Of a stretch of 64,000 bases of DNA, positions 61,335-64,000 are shown piece by piece. A program made the position numbers and the translations under genes. The notes under the pieces are model-generated. The model made no database searches, was not told the DNA's origin, and was given only the letters and a program-made list of their open reading frames with translations. The stretch is from Flavobacterium kingsejongi (GTDB taxonomy: Bacteria; Bacteroidota; Bacteroidia; Flavobacteriales; Flavobacteriaceae), in NCBI RefSeq assembly GCF_003076475.1, contig NZ_CP020919.1, positions 4,154,001-4,218,000 of the forward strand. Reading direction: 5' to 3'. Position 1 is the stretch's first letter. Each line of letters begins with the position of its first letter.

Positions 61335-61390
61335 AATGCTGTTCTGCTTAAATCCCTGCAAATATCTTATTTTCTTTTGGGATGGCATCA

Positions 61391-61441
61391 AAAAAAATAA
61401 TGTTTGTACCGGAAGGAAGTCCTCCACGATACAAACATTAT
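61391..61441 (-). terminator. Terminator of the glycoside hydrolase gene
   Basis: 12-bp perfect inverted repeat ATAATGTTTGTA (61397-61408) / TACAAACATTAT (61430-61441), followed by T8 in minus-strand sense, shortly after the hydrolase stop codon and before hisS. Confidence 0.85.
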
Positions 61442-61477
61442 ACTGATTCCTGTTGCAGTGCCGAAGCCTGCCCTGTT

Positions 61478-64000
61478 TTATTTTTTATCCAACTTTACGA
61501 TACGGATATAGTCCAGCATCGCCTGATTGATGTCTACATTCATATTTTCATTAAAGGTTTCCAGTTTCAGGGTAAGTACATGTTTCCCGGCAGTCAGGTA
61601 TACTTTCACTGGATTGCTGAATCCCCAGTTGCTCCACTCATTCACGCCACGTTGTGGAAATACAAACGTTCCCAATGTCGTAATGCCTTCTTTTAAAGTA
61701 CGGATCGCACATTTGTTTTCAGTATTCGTAGGTCCATTGCCATTGGCATAATGAAAATCTACAGCATACCATCCGGTTTCGCCTATCGCTACAGAAAAAT
61801 CAAACGTCGGATTTACCGTTTTTGAAGTTTCTATAAAACCATTTCCGGAATATCCTTTATAAGGATACTCTGCTTTCCCAATACTGTTTTCCAATTCAAA
61901 AATACTGGTCGCCTTATCCTCGGCTACAACGATCGGTTCACTGGCAAACGAAGTTACTCCTTTGGCATCCGCTGCAATGACCTGATATTCTGCGTAACCC
62001 AATTTTACAGCATTTGCTGTCGTTTTAGCCGTTTTCTCGATTTCCTTACCGTTTTTAAGCACACTGTAATTCACAGCACCTTCTACCGGATTCCAGGAAA
62101 GCACTCCATTGGTATACGTTACTGATGGGGCAGCAGGAGAAAAATCATTGTCTCTTTTGTTGATTTTCGTATTCGTAAATGCCATATTATCCAAAACAAT
62201 CTTAACCGTATGTGGCCCTTTCAGGCTTTGGGATATCTCCGGGCTGGTTACGACCTTGCCATCCAGTGTAAATGATTTTATAGTATTCCCGTATCCTTCT
62301 ACCGTAATTTCCAAAATGGCTTCGCGGTATTTAAAATTACTCAGTGTACGCGTTCCTTTTAATTCCTGTGGTACGAAAGGGCGCAAAACCAATTTATCCG
62401 CCTGAAAATCCATTCCAAAGAGGATTTTATGAGTCATTGCCAAATTACCCGCTAAACTCCACAGCATATTGCTGGAATTGATCTGTGTACCGGCAAAATC
62501 ACCATTATCCGCTACAAAATTTTCCTTATTCGTAAGAAATAAAGCCGAAGGCCGTATAATAGCCGCCATCGATTCCATTACAGAAGTTACATTTCCGGTT
62601 TTGGCAGAAGCCAATCCCCAATAGGCCTGTACAAAAGGCCATACCGCATTGTTATGATACGGTGGAATATTCGGGATCTGTGGATAAATGCATGAAATAC
62701 CATAATCAGTCACCGGAGTATTGGCAATGATAGATTGTTGTTTTTGCAGATCCGCAATACCATACAAAACACATAGCGCTTCTCCTAAAGCTTCCGCACG
62801 CGGCGAAACAATTTTCGAATTGCGGCCGTATAGGTATTGAGCATAATATCCTTTGTCTTTTAGCCATAAGTGCTCGTTGATGCCCATTTTAATATTGGCA
62901 GCGATGAGTTTGTGCTTTTTCGCTATGTCTTTAAAATTCAGCAAGGTTGCCATTTCAGCCAATACGACATTCGCCTGGAAATGTACCGCATTCGTCCCTA
63001 AATTTTCCGATTCAAAAATATCCGCCGGCTGCATCCATTTTGGATAGGTTTGTTCCCGCCAGTCCAGGAAAGACGATTCGCCACGCACTAAATGGGTTTC
63101 CTTATCATAAATAACATTGAGGTCATCCTCAATGGAATTCTTAACAATGGTATACGATTGCTGCAACCAGTTTTTATCGCCGGTAGCCTTATATACTTCA
63201 TAAGCCGCAATTGCCCAGACCATACGATCGGTAGACGCAGGATATGCACCTCCTGTCCCGGTATCCTGAATGATGCGTTTATTGGCATTTACTTTTTTCA
63301 TCAGGCTGTTCATCGCAACTTTAGGCTGCAGGTACGCCATCGACAAAATGATACTGTAGCTGATATCACGCGTCCATACGCCCGCCCACTCTTTGCCGGT
63401 ACGGAACGTACTGTCTGCTTCAACGGCATTCAGCATCTCTTCGGTAGACAGATTGTAAATGGCATCAGTCAGCACATAATCTGATTTGTATTGTGGGAAA
63501 GCGGAAAGATCCCGCGTCAACTGCCAGGTGCCTTCCGTTTTCTTTTGGTCTTTTTTGGCATTAAACGTTAAGGTCGTTTCATAAATCCCGTCCCCATCTT
63601 CATCTCTTAATTGGAGTTCGGAACGTTGGTACAGGTTGTCAAAATCCCAGACCATGGGTGCCGTAGCTCCCGCGATATATACATTTTTAAAATCTTCTTT
63701 AAAAATTTTCTCTCCGCTGAATGTGGTATAATAGCCTTTATTTTTCAGCTCTTTTAAAACATCGCGCATGTCCAGGCGGACTTTAAGCCGGCTATCAGGC
63801 TTTAATGCTACTTCTTTTCCAGTGTTTTTTTCTTTTTGTAGTTCCCCAAAACGGATTAATGGTGTCTCGTTACCTGTGGTGAAATTGTAGTAATGATTCA
63901 CCCCCGACTTCATCTCATTATCCTTTCCGTTAATACTGAATTTAAATATCAGTCCGGAACTTACCGATTCATTAACAGGGCTCTGGTAGTTTGAAGTCAG
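61478..64000 (-). CDS. Secreted six-hairpin glycoside hydrolase (alpha-L-rhamnosidase-like), N terminus outside window
   Basis: At least 840 residues; open to the right edge, so the start is missing. The core is an (alpha/alpha)6 barrel of the six-hairpin glycosidase superfamily: [97 protein letters not shown]-terminal regions look like a fibronectin-type domain ([33 protein letters not shown]) and a carbohydrate-binding jelly roll ([34 protein letters not shown]). Best fit is an alpha-L-rhamnosidase/MGH1-type enzyme for glycan degradation; exact family needs a profile search. Confidence 0.72.
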   Translation of the reverse strand: MTSNYQSPVNESVSSGLIFKFSINGKDNEMKSGVNHYYNFTTGNETPLIRFGELQKEKNTGKEVALKPDSRLKVRLDMRDVLKELKNKGYYTTFSGEKIFKEDFKNVYIAGATAPMVWDFDNLYQRSELQLRDEDGDGIYETTLTFNAKKDQKKTEGTWQLTRDLSAFPQYKSDYVLTDAIYNLSTEEMLNAVEADSTFRTGKEWAGVWTRDISYSIILSMAYLQPKVAMNSLMKKVNANKRIIQDTGTGGAYPASTDRMVWAIAAYEVYKATGDKNWLQQSYTIVKNSIEDDLNVIYDKETHLVRGESSFLDWREQTYPKWMQPADIFESENLGTNAVHFQANVVLAEMATLLNFKDIAKKHKLIAANIKMGINEHLWLKDKGYYAQYLYGRNSKIVSPRAEALGEALCVLYGIADLQKQQSIIANTPVTDYGISCIYPQIPNIPPYHNNAVWPFVQAYWGLASAKTGNVTSVMESMAAIIRPSALFLTNKENFVADNGDFAGTQINSSNMLWSLAGNLAMTHKILFGMDFQADKLVLRPFVPQELKGTRTLSNFKYREAILEITVEGYGNTIKSFTLDGKVVTSPEISQSLKGPHTVKIVLDNMAFTNTKINKRDNDFSPAAPSVTYTNGVLSWNPVEGAVNYSVLKNGKEIEKTAKTTANAVKLGYAEYQVIAADAKGVTSFASEPIVVAEDKATSIFELENSIGKAEYPYKGYSGNGFIETSKTVNPTFDFSVAIGETGWYAVDFHYANGNGPTNTENKCAIRTLKEGITTLGTFVFPQRGVNEWSNWGFSNPVKVYLTAGKHVLTLKLETFNENMNVDINQAMLDYIRIVKLDKK

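Overview
The window looks like a chromosome segment of a Flavobacteriaceae bacterium, most likely Flavobacterium or a close relative. The base composition is AT-rich. Many promoters fit the Bacteroidetes pattern TTG-N19-TAnnTTTG. Family content also fits: DUF4290, DUF4199, DUF5686 and DUF493 proteins, the Bacteroidetes GlmU-like protein, type B L31, a TonB-dependent receptor with a carboxypeptidase-like N-terminal domain, and a 6S RNA between zapA and rny.

Region 1-14.2 kb holds the 5' part of mtaB (tRNA methylthiotransferase), an OppA-like lipoprotein, an OmpR/histidine-kinase pair with a PepSY-like secreted protein, a GlmU-like protein, rpmE2, an envelope operon (DUF4199, GT2 glycosyltransferase, phosphohexomutase, MsbA-type ABC exporter), a DUF2971 protein and an EF-hand lipoprotein. 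Region 14.3-31.7 kb holds a TonB-dependent receptor coupled to an M23 peptidase, a cell-division/RNA-processing cluster (coiled-coil protein, zapA, 6S RNA, rny), a decayed two-component pair (one in-frame amber and one frameshift), xerD, three small beta-barrel proteins, aroQ, a DUF5686 protein, murA (catalytic Cys replaced by Asp) and a DUF4290 protein. Region 31.7-45.1 kb holds DUF493, a P-loop ATPase, a probable dispersed flavobacterial structured repeat, recQ, fmt, HU, YqgE, a class IV aminotransferase, a START-like protein, a 728-bp gap with a decayed coding remnant, several small enzymes, and a cluster of Crp/Fnr regulator, MFS transporter, flavin monooxygenase and DJ-1 lipoprotein.

Region 45.1-59.6 kb is mobile. 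An ada-type gene (AraC domain plus alkyltransferase) stops just before its alkyltransferase domain. There follow a repeat-rich end, an S24 repressor with a divergent small gene, and a DDE phage-type transposase. A complete IS21-family element (istA/istB, multiple 24-bp end repeats) is joined to the 3' end of that transposase. Beyond the IS lie a truncated phage protein, a portal, a DUF6712 protein, a tail fibre broken by an in-frame amber codon, an endolysin/holin/probable unimolecular-spanin lysis cassette, and a tyrosine integrase next to tRNA-Met(CAU). I see no terminase, major capsid or tape-measure gene. The simplest reading is two different prophages, one transposable and one integrase-type, fused by an IS21-linked deletion that also removed the rest of ada.

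Region 59.7-64 kb returns to host genes: tRNA-Met, hisS, and a secreted six-hairpin glycoside hydrolase that runs off the right edge.
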